From: Arcuatula senhousia
Lineage: Eukaryota; Mollusca; Bivalvia; Mytilida; Mytilidae
Direction of reading: 5' to 3'
Assembly (NCBI GenBank): GCA_963971305.1
Contig: OZ020314.1
Location: forward strand, 1,798,001-1,862,000
DNA length: 64,000 nt
The notes under the pieces are model-generated. The model saw only the letters and a program-made list of their open reading frames with translations, was not told the DNA's origin and did not search any database. Shown piece after piece: positions 11,621 through 23,144 of this stretch. Each line of letters opens with the position of its first letter. The first letter of the stretch is position 1. The position numbers were made by a program, and so were the translations under genes.

Positions 11621-11858
11621 GCAATACAGAGATTGAGCAAAGGATCCTTAACTACTGAAGTAAACAGTTTAGAACACAAAAGACTTGACCAAGATATCAG
11701 AAGTCAAATGGTGGAAGATATCCTACAATTTAGGAAAGATGTAAAAGATTTACAGCAAGAGGTTGAAGACATAATAAAAAGTCAGAAAGACCAACAAGCA
11801 AGAATAGAAAGTCTGGAGGCTCGGCCAGTTCCACAACATATACCAAAACATATCAGAG
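11621..11858 (+). CDS. Coiled-coil linker exon (gene 1)
   Basis: A 238-nt exon has acceptor 'cttcaacag' and donor 'AGAG|gtaaga', phase 0 to 1. It encodes AIQRLSKGSLTTEVNSLEHK, then a charged heptad-like stretch (ILQFRKDVKDLQQEVEDII, QARIESLEA) and VPQHIPKHIRG. It probably forms a coiled coil between HEPN and NTPase. It is 42 nt (14 residues) longer than the gene 2 exon, the difference lying inside the coiled coil. Confidence 0.8.
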
Positions 11859-12029
11859 GTAAGAATTATTGGTCCATAGGAGTGATGACCATTTGTTGTA
11901 ACGGGAAATTTATATGTTCTAATGTTTGCGAGTCAAATGTTTCATCTTTCAGGAAAACAGTTTGTTCTGATATGAATAATGATATTTTTAAATCAATGTC
12001 ATTTTGCAAAAAAACATAAAAGCCCTGTG

Positions 12030-12302
12030 CACAGGCAGTTTTGTTAACGTGAAATTAGTGTTAATCGAGCTTCAATTGTTAATTTGATGTTAAATTTTAA
12101 CATTTGACGTCGCATTACTCAACATCTGGATTAACATTAAAAAGTTAAACACTAAGTTCACGTTAATGTTTAACACTAAATTAACGTTAAAAAATTTAAC
12201 GTAATACTAACAATAATTTAACATTAAATTAGTGTTACATTATCGTTAAATTAGTGTTAATCGAGCTTAACATTAATTTGACGTTAAGACAAATTGCCTG
12301 TG
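12030..12302. mobile_element. GTTAA-rich MITE with ~27-bp inverted ends
   Basis: The left end 'cacaggcagttttgttaacg' and the inverted right end 'cacaggcaatttgtcttaac' match with few changes. The interior is dense in 'gttaa/ttaac', 'taacgtt' and 'attagtgtta'. It has no coding capacity and lies in an intron of gene 1. No certain target duplication is seen. Confidence 0.65.
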
Positions 12303-12420
12303 TAGTTTAACACTTTTGTATAAACTAGTTGCTTTATTTGGGTTGATGTTTCTGATTGCAAGAAGGAAAGGTGTACCAAAGGTGCAATCAAATATTGTTG
12401 TTAATCCTTTTTCTATGAAT

Positions 12421-12770
12421 CAGGCAGATACCATTAATAGGGTGGCACATCGATAATAAATTCACAAAAAAGATTCCAACAGAACTAGGTAAAGCAACCC
12501 CAGTAAACTTTGTTTTGACCACTAAATTTTTCAGTCTTTCTTGGGTTTAGGAGATATTACCAGTCAAAATTTAGTTACATATTGTATAGTGAAAAGTACG
12601 GGAAAATTTTCTGCCATATTTTTTTCCTCTATAACCAGTCTAAAAATATATAGGCACCAAATACATATAAAGTTGTAGAAACTGCATTGGGTTTGTTTTT
12701 ATGGTAAAATGAATGCATCTCTACCGCAAAATCTGAAATATGCAATTATCGATGTGCCACCCCCTGCCTG
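12421..12770. mobile_element. MITE with inverted ends
   Basis: 'caggcag...agggtggcacatcgataat' at the left is repeated inverted at 12,745-12,770. The left copy has an 11-nt insertion after caggcag. No frame is present. It is a second short TIR element in the same intron. Confidence 0.65.
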
Positions 12771-12949
12771 ATGATGATCCTTATATGGAATAGTACTTAA
12801 CTCTAACCCTGATAAACAAAATTGGTAGACAAAAATCATCAGAGAAAAACAAACAACACACAACTACCAAACCACAATCAGCAACACAAACTCAAGACAG
12901 TTGTAATATTTTGTATGTGATTCCATAGTTCTGCCTGCTTTCTTTCCCC

Positions 12950-13260
12950 CTTTTTGTTTACTCAAAACTCATTTAATTTTTGTCACAAGCTTGATATTGA
13001 CATGATGCATAGTGGGATATCTTTCTAGATCAATCAGATATTTACTTTCAGTTAAATGAAAACTTAATTTTCTTCCGCCAAAGTTTAATTCCGTCCCACT
13101 TTTTGTATGATTATAACTCTGCAACTAAAACTCCTAGTTTCCTTATACTTGGTAACAAGCTTGGTATGTACACCATGTATAGTGAGATATGATTTAGGAT
13201 CCATTACACATATACTGCTTGTTTACCAAAAATATTAAAAAAAATCTGTCACACTTTTCA
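12950..13260 (+). repeat. Two diverged ~180-bp repeats before the NTPase exon
   Basis: 'cttgatattgacatgatgca' and 'cttggtatgtacaccatgta' head two related units, each followed by 'tagtg(g/a)gatat'. A single related unit precedes the gene 2 NTPase exon at 41,740-41,850, so this intron was duplicated with the gene. Confidence 0.6.
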
Positions 13261-13335
13261 TTCACTTAGTGTATTATTCAGCAACTAATACACCTAGGTT
13301 GCTGATAGTTGGACAACTGAAATTTTTTTTTTCAG

Positions 13336-15620
13336 ATGGCCAGATCACTCAGCTAGATGCATGGGCAGCAGAAGATTTGGTGTTCTACAGTGGAACAGCA
13401 GCTGTAAAAGAAGTTACAGACAAACTCAACCAACATCAGATTGTGACAATAATAGGAGGTCCTGGAGCTGGGAAGACAAGCATCGCAAGACATATAGCAC
13501 TGGAATACCAGAAACAAAAATTTAAAGTGGTACCTATTTGTCAACTAGAGGACATTATTCAGTTTGGTGACTATTCTGTGTCTCAGGTTTTTGTACTTGA
13601 TGATGTGTTAGGTGTTTTTTCTTTTGATGCTTCATTATATAACAAATTGAATAACACAAAAACCAGTATTTTGTCAGCCATAGGTAAACAATCAAAACTT
13701 ATTTGTACCTGCAGAACATTAGTTTATAATCAGGCTTACAAAGTTGGTAGTTTTATCATAGAAAATGTTATTGATGTTGAGAGTAAGACAAACCAGTTAA
13801 CTGTATCTGATAAGATAAATATATTTAAAAACCATTGTACAAACAAAGATGTTAGGGAAAAGTTTGATAATCTATCATTTGAGAATTGTCATTTTATGTT
13901 TCCATTGTTATGTAGAATTTTTGCAGCATCAGATCAATATTTAAAGAATCCAAAAGCTTTTTTTGATCACCCACTGGAATGTGTTAAAGATGAACTGGAC
14001 AAAATGGCTGAATTCCAGAAAACACAATATGCAGTTTTGGTCCTCTGTATGATGAACTCCAAGAAGATATGAAGCATGAACAAACCTTTGACATCCATCA
14101 ACAAGGATTTAAAAAATGACATCGTTGACTCATGCAGTGATTGTGCAAACCCAACCAACAGTCAGATAAACCAAGCACTACACCATTTATCTGGAACATA
14201 CCTCACTATATCTGGTGACCACAACACATTCATCCACGACTCCATATATGAAATTGTTGCCTACCATTTTGGAAAACAGCATGTAGACCTTATGATAGAA
14301 TACATGTCCAGTACATTTGTTCGGAACAAACTTGTTATATCAGGAACAGAATCAGTTGATCAACTCAGTATTGAAGTCACAGAAGACATGTATCAAATTT
14401 TAGCTGACCGATTGTTGAAAGATATAAAAGATGGAAAGCTGTATGATGTATTTACCAACCCTGTTCTTTCTCATGGACACTTTGTTGATGTCTTCATGGA
14501 CGTTCTAAAGAATCAGTTGTCATATCAACAATTCAAAGAAATGTTCCTTACAGAAATGGAAGGTGATACATACCACATAACACAACAGAGTGAAAAGATG
14601 ACAGTAAACAAGGAAGAGGGTACTCGTAATTATGATGAACAAGAACGTCAGAATCTGTTGCTAGGGTTTGCATGGATGGATGATAACAGGTATTTCATAC
14701 GTATCATCAGCTTCATTATATACTACGGCCACAGTCATCTTTTACAGTGTATCATAGATCATGTCCTCAGTAAACATGATACATTGACATCTGTTATTGG
14801 ATCAGACCTAGCAGAACAACCACGGTTACTCACCTTGGCAGTTTACAGTGGTAATGAAGATGTTTTACAGGTTTTATTGAAGTATACAGAAAGTAATGCT
14901 GTAAATGTATCAGCATTGGGTGATGGTATGAATCCTTACTTTAATTATCATAGACATCATACACCACTTACAGCGGCGTGCAATTTTGGTAGCATGTCTG
15001 CTGTAAAGATTCTTTTAGAGATGAATGGAATAGTTTACCCTGAAAATAAACCTTATTACACACCATTGACTGCAGCATCAGAGGGAGGACACATTGATAT
15101 TGTAATATACCTGGTTAACCAAGGTGAGGATGTGAACCTCTGTACTGATGATAATGAATCACCTCTGTACATTGCAGCCAGGGGAGGACACCTTGATATT
15201 ATTTCTTTCTTGGTTGAACATGGTGGGGATGTGGACCTCTGTAATAAGTATATTGAATCACCTTTGTACACGGCAGCAGAAAAGGGACACCTTGAAATTG
15301 TGTATTTCTTGGTTGAACATGGTGGGGATGTGAACCTCTGTACTAGGTATAAGGAATCACCTCTGTATGCTGCAGCAGAGGAAGGACACCTTGATATTGT
15401 ATCTTTCTTGGTTAACCATGGTGGGGATGTGAACCTCTGTACTAAGGATAATAAATCACCTCTGTTTGATGCTTCATTGAATGGACGTTATGATGTTGTA
15501 AAATTCCTGTTTGAGAATGGAGGATAAGTAAATCACGGGGAGTCTCCAATTGATGCAGCAAGACGATTAAGACATGAAGACATAGTAGAACTTTTACAAA
15601 AATACCAATCTGTCAATTAA
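13336..15620 (+). pseudogene. STAND NTPase (nSTAND3-like) and ankyrin exon with two in-frame stops (gene 1)
   Basis: The exon starts after 'ttttttttcag' in phase 1. The NTPase part has Walker A GGPGAGKTS, Walker B VFVLDDV and sensor-like Arg in CTCRTLVYN (TSRT in gene 2). Immediately after MMNSKKI comes TGA (14070-14072) where gene 2 has TCA, a single-base change. The frame then continues without error through a helical region and six ankyrin repeats of ~33 residues (SPLYTAAEKGHLEIVYFLVE type) to TAA at 15525-15527. Gene 2 reads on there for 33 more codons. The residual tail here also has a 9-nt in-frame deletion and the old stop at 15618-15620. A product stopping at 14,072 would lack the ankyrin sensor. 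An ATG at 14,076 could restart the second part. Confidence 0.85.
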
Positions 15621-15698
15621 ATATTTATAGCATACACATATTTTAGGCTGAGAATACAATCTATATTATGATGTTAAGTTGGTTATTGTAAAAATGAC

Positions 15699-17225
15699 AG
15701 GATAAAAACTGTGTAAGGTATTGGAACAAGGATAAAAACTGTGTAAGGTATTGGAACATGGATAAAAACTGTGTCAGGTATTGGAACATGGAACATGGAT
15801 AAACACTGTGTAAGGTATTGGAACATGGAACATGGATAAAAACTGTGTAAGGTATTGGAACATGGAACATGGATAAAAACTGTGTAAGGTATTGGAACAT
15901 GGATAAAAACTGTGTAAGGTATTGGAACAAGGATAAACACTGTGTAAGGTTTTGGAACATGGATCATGGATAAAAACTGTGTAAGGTATTGGAACATTGA
16001 TAAAAACTGTGTAAGGTATTGGAACAAGGATAAGAACTGTGTAAGGTTTTGGAACAAGGATAAGAACTGTGTAAGGTATTGGAACATGGAACATGGATAA
16101 AAACTGTGTAAGGAACATGGAACATGGATAAAAACTGTGTAAGGTATTGGAACAAGGATAAACGCTGTGTAAGGTATTGCAACATTGATAAAAACTGTGT
16201 AAGGTATTGGAACAAGGATAAGAACTGTGTAAGGTTTTGGAACAAGGATAAGAACTGTGTAAGGTATTGGAACAATGATAAAAACTGTGTAAGGTATTGG
16301 AACATGGAACATGGATAAAAACTGTGTAAGGTATTGGAACAAGGATAAGAACTGTGTAAGGTATTGGAACATGGATAAAATCTGTGTAAGGTATTGGAAC
16401 ATGGATAAGAACTGTGTAAGGTATTGGAACATGAATAAAAAACTGTGTAAGGTATTGGAACATGGATAAAAACTGTGTAAGGTTTTGGAACAAGGATAAG
16501 AACTGTGTAAGGTTTTGGAACAAGGATAAGAACTGTGTAAGGTATTGGAACAAGGATAAGAACTGTGTAAGGTTTTGGAACAAGAATAAGAACTGTGTAA
16601 GGTATTGGAACATGGAACATGGATAAAAACTGTGTAAGGAACATGGAACATGGATAAAAACTGTGTAAGGTATTGGAACAAGGATAAACGCTGTGTAAGG
16701 TATTGGAACATGGAACATGGATAAAAACTGTGTAAGGTATTGGAACAAGGATAAGAACTGTGTAAGGTATTGGAACATGGATAAAAAACTGTGTAAGGTT
16801 TTGGAACATGGATAAAAACTGTGTAAGGTTTTGGAACAAGGATAAGAACTGTGTAAGGTTTTGGAACAAGGATAAGAACTGTGTAAGGTATTGGAACATG
16901 GATAAAAACTGTGTCAGGTATTGGAACATGGAACATGGATAAACACTGTGTAAGGTATTGGAACATGGAACATGGATAAAAACTGTGTAAGGTTTTGGAA
17001 CAAGGATAAAAACTGTGTAAGGTATTGGAACAAGGATAAGAACTGTGTAAGGTATTGGAACATGGAACATGGATAAAAACTGTGTAAGGTATTGGAACAT
17101 GGAACAAGGATAAGAACAGTGTAAGGTTTTGGAACAAGGATAAGATCTGTGTAAGGTTTTGGAACAAGGATAAGAACTGTGTAAGGTTTTGGAACAAGGA
17201 TAAGAACTGTGTAAGGTATTGGAAC
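15699..17225 (+). repeat. 30-bp minisatellite, about 50 units, directly after gene 1
   Basis: The consensus is 'ggataaaaactgtgtaaggt' plus 'attggaacaa'. Many units carry an extra 7-bp 'catggaa'. Gene 2 has the single-copy precursor ('aaatgacaggataaacact' near 44,720), so the array expanded after duplication. A unit of 30 bp without stops leaves frames of up to 504 codons on the minus strand; these are artefacts. Confidence 0.95.
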
Positions 17226-17229
17226 GAAA

Positions 17230-18520
17230 TTTTTTTTCTGATTGTTACAAACCTTTACTACTTTCATTTTTCACTAACATGATGTAAAGAAACTACACAC
17301 CAAATCAATATTGTCACATGTTTCTCATTCAGCATATATTAAACTGAAATTATTGGTCAAATTTATTTAAAATATTTATATTTTATGATTATATGAATGG
17401 TTTTAATCAATGTTGTTTTTGATATGTTGAACATATATCAAACACTAAGTTCTGCCATAAAATTGTAATTATTCTAACAGTGTCATGAATGTATGCATAA
17501 AGTTATAGTAATTGTCTTGCCTGCGACAAATAAATGAGGTTATTGTCTACACAACTGTTACCATGCTGTATGACCCTGACCCCATTTTCACGCTCAAGTG
17601 ACTATTTGAACTTAGTTTTTTTTTCGGCCATAAACTTCTTAGTAAAACTTTTGTGGAAAATGAATTTCTTGAAAAGTATTATAGCTAGGCATCTGATATT
17701 TGGTATACATGGTATACAGACAGTTGCGGTAAATGTCAAGGCAACTTTCACAGGGGAGAATTAATACATGGATAGTTGAATTACAAATACCAAAACGCGG
17801 GTATAAATGGTTAATTTGGATATGCTATATATCGATATTTCAAGGAGTAACCTCTCATCAGTAGCATTTAAATCAAAACATTGGAAGGCCAAATTCCAAA
17901 ACTGTTGAAAACGAAAAGTACTCAAAACCAAAACTTTCGAACAAGGAAGCCAGATCCAGCACCGAGGATATCGACCATGTGCATTACAAGGAAAGAAACC
18001 TGGAGTTTTAAACAATTATGAATTTAAAAATCGGAAATTTCATCGAATAACTAGGTATTCTGGTGGTGCGGACAGGCGAGACATACTTTAGTGATAACTC
18101 TTGTTTTATACATATGATGTACACATATCACACTTATACCTATATTGTGTTACCTATTGTGACCTGTGATAGTCTGTGTGCTGTATTTATTGTAACAATA
18201 TACTCATGGAAAAAAGAAACTGCTTATGGGAAATTAATTGTACCCAAATTTCTTCTAATCAGAAAATCTTTAAAAATACAACAATCGAATTATAATTTTT
18301 ATTGAATGTCAAATGGATGATGCAGATCATTTTTGGGTTGAAATCTGAAACTTTTTGATTTTCAGTTTCTTTCTACCCCAAAAATGAAAAAGCACCCAAA
18401 ATTTAAGCTGTTTAATTTCAACCACTTCAAGGAAACATGTTTTTGGTGAAAACCAGATGAGAAAACTTAATTTATATTGATTTTATAGTGTGATTTTGTG
18501 ACTTCAAGATGTCAAGATAT
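17230..18520. other. 3' flank of gene 1, no gene recognised
   Basis: AT-rich and partly homologous to the gene 2 flank after 44,750. A dispersed-repeat body related to 31,740-31,900 ('agctaggcat', 'gatatttggtatac', 'ggcgagacatacttt') lies at 17,540-18,100. Small frames here have no domains. Confidence 0.5.
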
Positions 18521-18524
18521 TCTA

Positions 18525-19195
18525 TAAAAGACTTTACCATAGCAATGTTTATGTACACATGTTTTTTGACAAGTTTTATTAAACAGAAATATTGGATTAA
18601 GGACTTTATTGTAACAATACATATGTACATAACCAAGATTTTGAAGTAATGACTTTATTGTAACATTACATAGAACATAATAACCAAGGTTTTGAAGTAA
18701 AGACTTGACTTTATTGTAACAATACAGATGTACATAAAACAATACATATGTACATAATAACCAAGGTTTTGAAGTAAGGACTTTATTGTAACAATACATA
18801 TGTACATAATAACCAAGGTTTTGAAGTAAAGACGTTATTGTAACAAAACAAATGTACATAATAACCAAGGTTTTGAAGTAAGGACTTTATTGTAACAATC
18901 CATATGTACATAATAACCAAGGTTTTGAAGTAAGGACTTTATTGTAACAATACATATGTACATAATAACTAAGGTTTTAAAGTAAGGACTACATTGTAAC
19001 AATACATATGTACATTATAATCAAAGTTTTGAAGTAAGGATTTTTTTGTAACGATACATATGTACATGATAACCAAGGTTTTGAAGTAAGGACTAAATTG
19101 TAACAATACATATGTACATAATAACCAAGGTTTTGAAGTAGGGACTTTATTGTAACAATACATATGTACATAACCAAGGTTTTGAAGCATTATCT
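18525..19195 (+). repeat. ~53-bp tandem array in the gene 1 3' flank
   Basis: About twelve units share 'ggactttattgtaacaatac', 'atatgtacataataaccaag' and 'gttttgaagtaa'. The unit is related to the ~81-bp array after gene 2 (45,280-46,800), and both end in the same single-copy sequence. Confidence 0.88.
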
Positions 19196-19790
19196 GTTAT
19201 AAGGAATTATAATGTTCAAAGAAATTGTTTTGGAAATAAATGTTTGTGTTTGTTGTATTCCAATATGACCATTTTAATGATAGTTTGAATAGATGGAAAT
19301 ATTCTGAAACAAATTGTGTTTTGATCTAATGCATTCATCATTTTTATTATTATTTCTATATTTATTGCATATTTAGTCTGACAATGTAATTTTTCTTTTC
19401 AAAGTTTCATGTTGCATTGGTGTTATTTAATTTTCATTTTAGACCTATATTTAAAACATAAAATATGTTAGTAGTATACTATTGTTATTCTCACAGCGAA
19501 AAATGAATATAAAGTGTCCATTGCTTAATGCTAATTATCATTTTTATTATTATTTAGAGTATACATTTAGTCTGTCAATATAGTTTCATGTTGAATTGGT
19601 GTTATTTAATTTTCATTTAAGACCTGTATTTTTAAAACATATTTTAGGTAGTATATTATTGTTTTTCTCATAGCGTAAAATGAATATCAAGTGTCCATTG
19701 CTCAATGCTAAAATATATTGTTTATTTGTTCAAATTGATAGATCACAGATGAAATCCATAATTTTATAAAATTTTGGAATTATTAGGGAT
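19195..19790 (+). repeat. Distal 3' flank of gene 1, shared by three loci
   Basis: The segment after 'aaccaaggttttgaagcat' ('tgtttgtgtttgttgtattc', 'gaatataaagtgtccattgc', 'ttcaaattgatagatcac') is homologous to 46,830-47,410 and 53,720-54,230. In this copy the part with 'gaatat(a/c)aagtgtccattgc' is itself duplicated (about 19,330-19,510 and 19,520-19,700). It probably belongs to the 3' UTR or 3' flank of the paralogues. Confidence 0.65.
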
Positions 19791-19829
19791 ATTGAGGTGA
19801 TCATCTCAGTACAGCAGACCAGTCAAACA

Positions 19830-22200
19830 CTAATTTAAACAATTACTTATCATATCTTTTAACTCAATTTTGAACTTTTCTACTAGTGGCTGATAACGAA
19901 GAAAGAATTTTTTTTAGTGATCGTATGAGACGTATTTTCTTATAGCCCTGCTTCAAAAGTCGGTCACGAAGAAACCGGTGTCTGATCAAAAAATCTGTGA
20001 AATGTGTGCAAGCTCTGGCATATCGAATAAGTTGAGAAATATAAACACCGTATGCAGGAGAAGTAGGTATATTGCTCTGATTAGGAAAATTAATAATTTG
20101 AAAATTAAAATCGTCTCGTTTATCGAAATTTTTTGTACTGAGATGACCACCTGGGTCAAATTCGAGGTGCAAATCCAAGAAAGACGTGAAGCAATTAGAT
20201 TCGGTGGTCTCTTTAATCTCCAATTCCGGAGGATATATTGAAGGAATCCAACTACCAAATGAAGTGTTATTGACAGAAAGGACATCATCAATATATCTGA
20301 ATGTAAGATTAAATGACCGTGCCTCTTTCATCTTCTTGTCCTTTACGAGTCCCTGAAGAAATTCAGTCTCGTAAGAGTATAAAAACAAATCGGCGAGGAG
20401 AGGAGCACAGTTTGTGCCCATTGGAATGCCGATTTGTTGTTGAAAAATCTCTCCTCCGAAGGTGACAAATATGTTGTCAATGAGGAAATCAAGCATACTG
20501 CAAACTTGTTCCAGTGTGTAACAATTTTTATCTTTGAAAGATGTTTTGGAAAAGAATGTAGAATTATAACCCAAAACAACAAAATTCCTTGAGTTTGAAA
20601 AGGCTTTTTCGAGAAGTTTTTTCAGGCGACATTTTAGTTTTTCGTGTGGCAAGGCAGTGTATAAAGTTGAAAAATCAAACGTTTTCAAAGAGTGAACCTC
20701 AGAAAATGATCTAGATTTAAAATGATCTAACAAATCTTTTGAGTTTTTCAAAATCCACATATGGTTAATTCCACTACGATTATAAATAGTGTCGCAGTAT
20801 GCTTGTTGACCTTCTTTGACAGCAGACAAGATTTTAGTTAAATGAACGGACAGCTCTGTAGTTGAACATGATGAAGATCCAGCTATATACCTTTCATTGT
20901 ACGGATTTTTGTGAAGTTTAGGTATCCAGTACAAATATGGTAACTCTTTATGTTCCTCTTTCATTGGAATATTGAAAGAGGACATAAAGGAGCTATGGTT
21001 GGCTATGATTTCATCTTTGTTAAATGTAGTCCGTGTGTATGTAGCACTAGCGGAAGTATTACCATCAATGCCTAATTCTTTTATTAGACAATTGTAATAA
21101 TGTGCTTTACATACAAAAACTATATTATTGGAAGCCTTGTCTGCTGGCGTGACAACATACCTGTCATGTAAGGAAGAGAGACAATTGAGAGCTTCACGAT
21201 CTCTAAATACAGAAGAAGGCCGGGGGTTCACACATTTGCGAAGTTTGTCTATTCGGCTTCGTACAAGAGATCGGATAGTCCTTACCCAGTCCGACAGTGA
21301 TTCAAGCTCTGGATCTTGGTCCTTCTCCCTTTTTATCCAGGCTCTAGCATAGTCCTCCACAGCGTCCATGATGATCTTAAAGTTATGATTCCAATTTATA
21401 CGTTGCGGTTCCCTGAATTTAGGTCCATTGGAAACCACATTACGTAATAAATCATTTTCAATTATCTTAAGATCACCCGTGATGACATGACCAGATGGAC
21501 CATAGCCAAAGGGAGAAGCATAGCAATCACATGTCAGAGGGGACTTTAGATATTCTTCAATGTTTAGGTCCTGCAATGCCTTTTTTGTGGTTGAAAATTT
21601 TACTACTTATGGTTTTAGTGTAGCGGTAGGAAACAATTGGTGTTGTCTGATTTTTGAAATATTGAGGAATTTGAGATGTAACTTCCTTACGATTTAAAAT
21701 ATTGCTAATGTTTATAGCATCTATCCCTTTGTTCTTAAATGGAATATGGAGAAATTTCCTATCCTCAGTAGTAAGAGGCTCACTTCTTACAGGCTTAAAA
21801 AGACGGAAAAGAGCAACGTCGCAAATAATGCTAGTAAGCCTGTAAGAAGGAGTAAATGGATCAGTACCTGCTTTTTCTAACCCAAGATCACGTAGGTCTT
21901 TAAGTTTCGTGACTCGTAGTGAATAGAGAATAGTACGAACATGATGGACTCCCAATGGTTGTTGTAGACTTGTAACCAGATCATCAAACGTGTCTGAAAG
22001 AGATATGTTGTCAGTTTGACTGGCACCAGATCTTGGTTTGTATCGTTTGTGACCATGACTACGTTTGTGTCTACCATTTGGGTCAAGCAGTTTCATAACA
22101 TTCACCTCACTACATCGAGGGCTAGAAAGATTTCCTACTCCTTTGATGTTATCATTACATCCATAAGGCATTGCAGTACCTAAAGTTTTTATCCAGTGAA
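19830..22200 (-). pseudogene. Second Penelope-like element, RT with residual N-terminal GIY-YIG end, two frameshifts
   Basis: Reading from 22,200 downward, REL.WIKTLGTAMPYGCNDN looks like the end of a GIY-YIG domain, followed by a linker and then the RT. The RT has TPADKASNNIVFVCK, IPKLHK, motif A TFDFSTLYTALP, QQIGIPMGTNCAPLLADL and catalytic FRYIDDVLS. An endonuclease placed before the RT suggests the Hydra/Naiad-type Penelope-like clade, a tentative assignment. A single extra A in an A-run at about 21,582-21,587 shifts the frame between the two parts. Another extra A near 19,911-19,918 shifts the C-terminus; without it the frame ends at TAG 19830-19832. The N-terminal endonuclease is lost at the junction near 22,198. 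Confidence 0.85.
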
Positions 22201-22262
22201 GCTCTCGTTTACGAGTCGGTTACGGAGAAAGCGGTGTCGTATCAAACAATCTGAATTGAGGG
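22198..22262 (-). mobile_element. Fused RT C-terminal fragment upstream of the second Penelope-like element
   Basis: On the minus strand DCLIRHRFLRNRLVNES closely matches DFLIRHRFLRDRLLKQG, the C-terminal region of the neighbouring RT (about 19,950-20,000). At DNA level 'gtcggt.acg.agaaa.cggtgtc' is shared. The fragment abuts the broken endonuclease end, a head-to-tail partial copy as often seen for Penelope-like elements. Confidence 0.7.
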
Positions 22263-22303
22263 CTTCAAAAGTCTCCATTGGGTGGAAGTATTATTTTATA
22301 TTT

Positions 22304-22460
22304 TTACTTACCCGCCTCTCAGAGAGAGCGGGTAAGTATTGTTTTTGCTTTTGTCCGTCACAGATTTTTCTCTGTTACTGAATTTCCAAGGCTATTATAC
22401 AACATAGAGAGCTCAAACTTTCAGGGATTATCTCTCCCAACTATTGCTTTTGACGTATGA
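22304..22460 (+). repeat. Hairpin-headed dispersed repeat, copy 3
   Basis: A long hairpin 'acttacccgc ... gcgggtaagt' around 'tctcagagaga' is followed by 'attgtttttgcttttgtccg' and 'ctgaatttccaaggctatta'. It has the same layout as the copies at 2193 and 34,244. Confidence 0.6.
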
Positions 22461-22659
22461 TTTTATTAAACTTTAAAACTTTGCACACATCATCAATCAA
22501 ACGCATTCCATCAAGATTACACAAATGGTGACTACCGACCAAAAAAGACATGGCCACCCTTGCTAAAAATAGAACAAGGGTTAAGACCACAATTTTTGGT
22601 TTATTCATTGAAAAAAAGAATAGTTTGAGAAAATCTGAAGGACATTCCCACTTCAGCTT

Positions 22660-23140
22660 GAAAAAACTTTACAAAAGTTAACTATGGGTTGAAGTTTTTA
22701 GATGACCCCTTATAGAGGTTATGGCCCTTTACATGTGCAAAGTAGCAGTTTTTATGTTTTGGCATAAATATATGGAAGCTATTGCAAATAGAGAATAGCA
22801 CTGTTGCTTTCTGAAAGAAAAAGAGGTACCAGACGCACATCCAAATGTCATAGTCCGAAAAGGCAGAACAAAACCAGTCAATACAAGCAAGAAGCAGAGG
22901 TACCAATGGGGTATCCGAATGTCAAAAGTCCGAAAGGGCAGAGACAAAACCAGGAAACACCAACAAGAACGGGACAAAACAGACAATCCTAATCAGAACG
23001 TCACGTCTGACAAAAAAATTGCTCACACAGGGTTATGTTGCTCCTTGGTTGCTGTCTTCACTCAAGAAATTTTACGGAAAGGTCAAAAAGGTCAAAAAGC
23101 ATTGCTCTTAAAAATTAAAACAATTGCAGATAGAGAATAG
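22660..23140. mobile_element. Mixed repeat block with inverted Penelope-like tail fragments
   Basis: 22,690-22,800 belongs to the ~140-bp 'gttatggccctttacatgtg' repeat family of 51.1-51.7 kb. 22,840-22,985 carries 'tccgaaagggcagagacaaa' in the minus-tail orientation. From about 22,996 the plus strand reads SRLTKKLLTQGYVAPWLLSSLKKFYG, the RT C-terminus of the same element, so two pieces are joined in opposite orientations. Confidence 0.6.
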
Positions 23141-23144
23141 CTGT

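Larger units (their letters stand above)
3007..15620 (+). pseudogene. Gene 1: Ig-HEPN-coiled coil-STAND NTPase-ankyrin paralogue with two stops
   Basis: The gene model joins exons 3007-3297, 3825-4034, 9522-9760, 11621-11858 and 13336-15620. All junctions agree in phase (1,1,0,1) and, from the HEPN exons onward, match the intact gene 2 at 34.0-44.6 kb. The last exon is broken by TGA at 14070-14072 and TAA at 15525-15527, both in frame and both absent from gene 2. If expressed, the product would hold Ig, HEPN, coiled coil and a STAND domain but no ankyrin sensor. No other frameshift is seen, so decay is recent, or the truncated form is used. A sequencing or allelic difference cannot be excluded. 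Missing 5' exons must lie before the window or be unrecognised. Confidence 0.75.

Noticed and set aside
15661..17267. Minus-strand frames of up to 504 codons (repeated FQYLTQFLS)
   Set aside because: They are created by a 30-bp minisatellite whose period is a multiple of 3; no domain, and several frames are open at once.
18512..19190. Minus-strand frames (YVHMYCYNKVLTSKPW repeats)
   Set aside because: Products of the ~53-bp tandem array.
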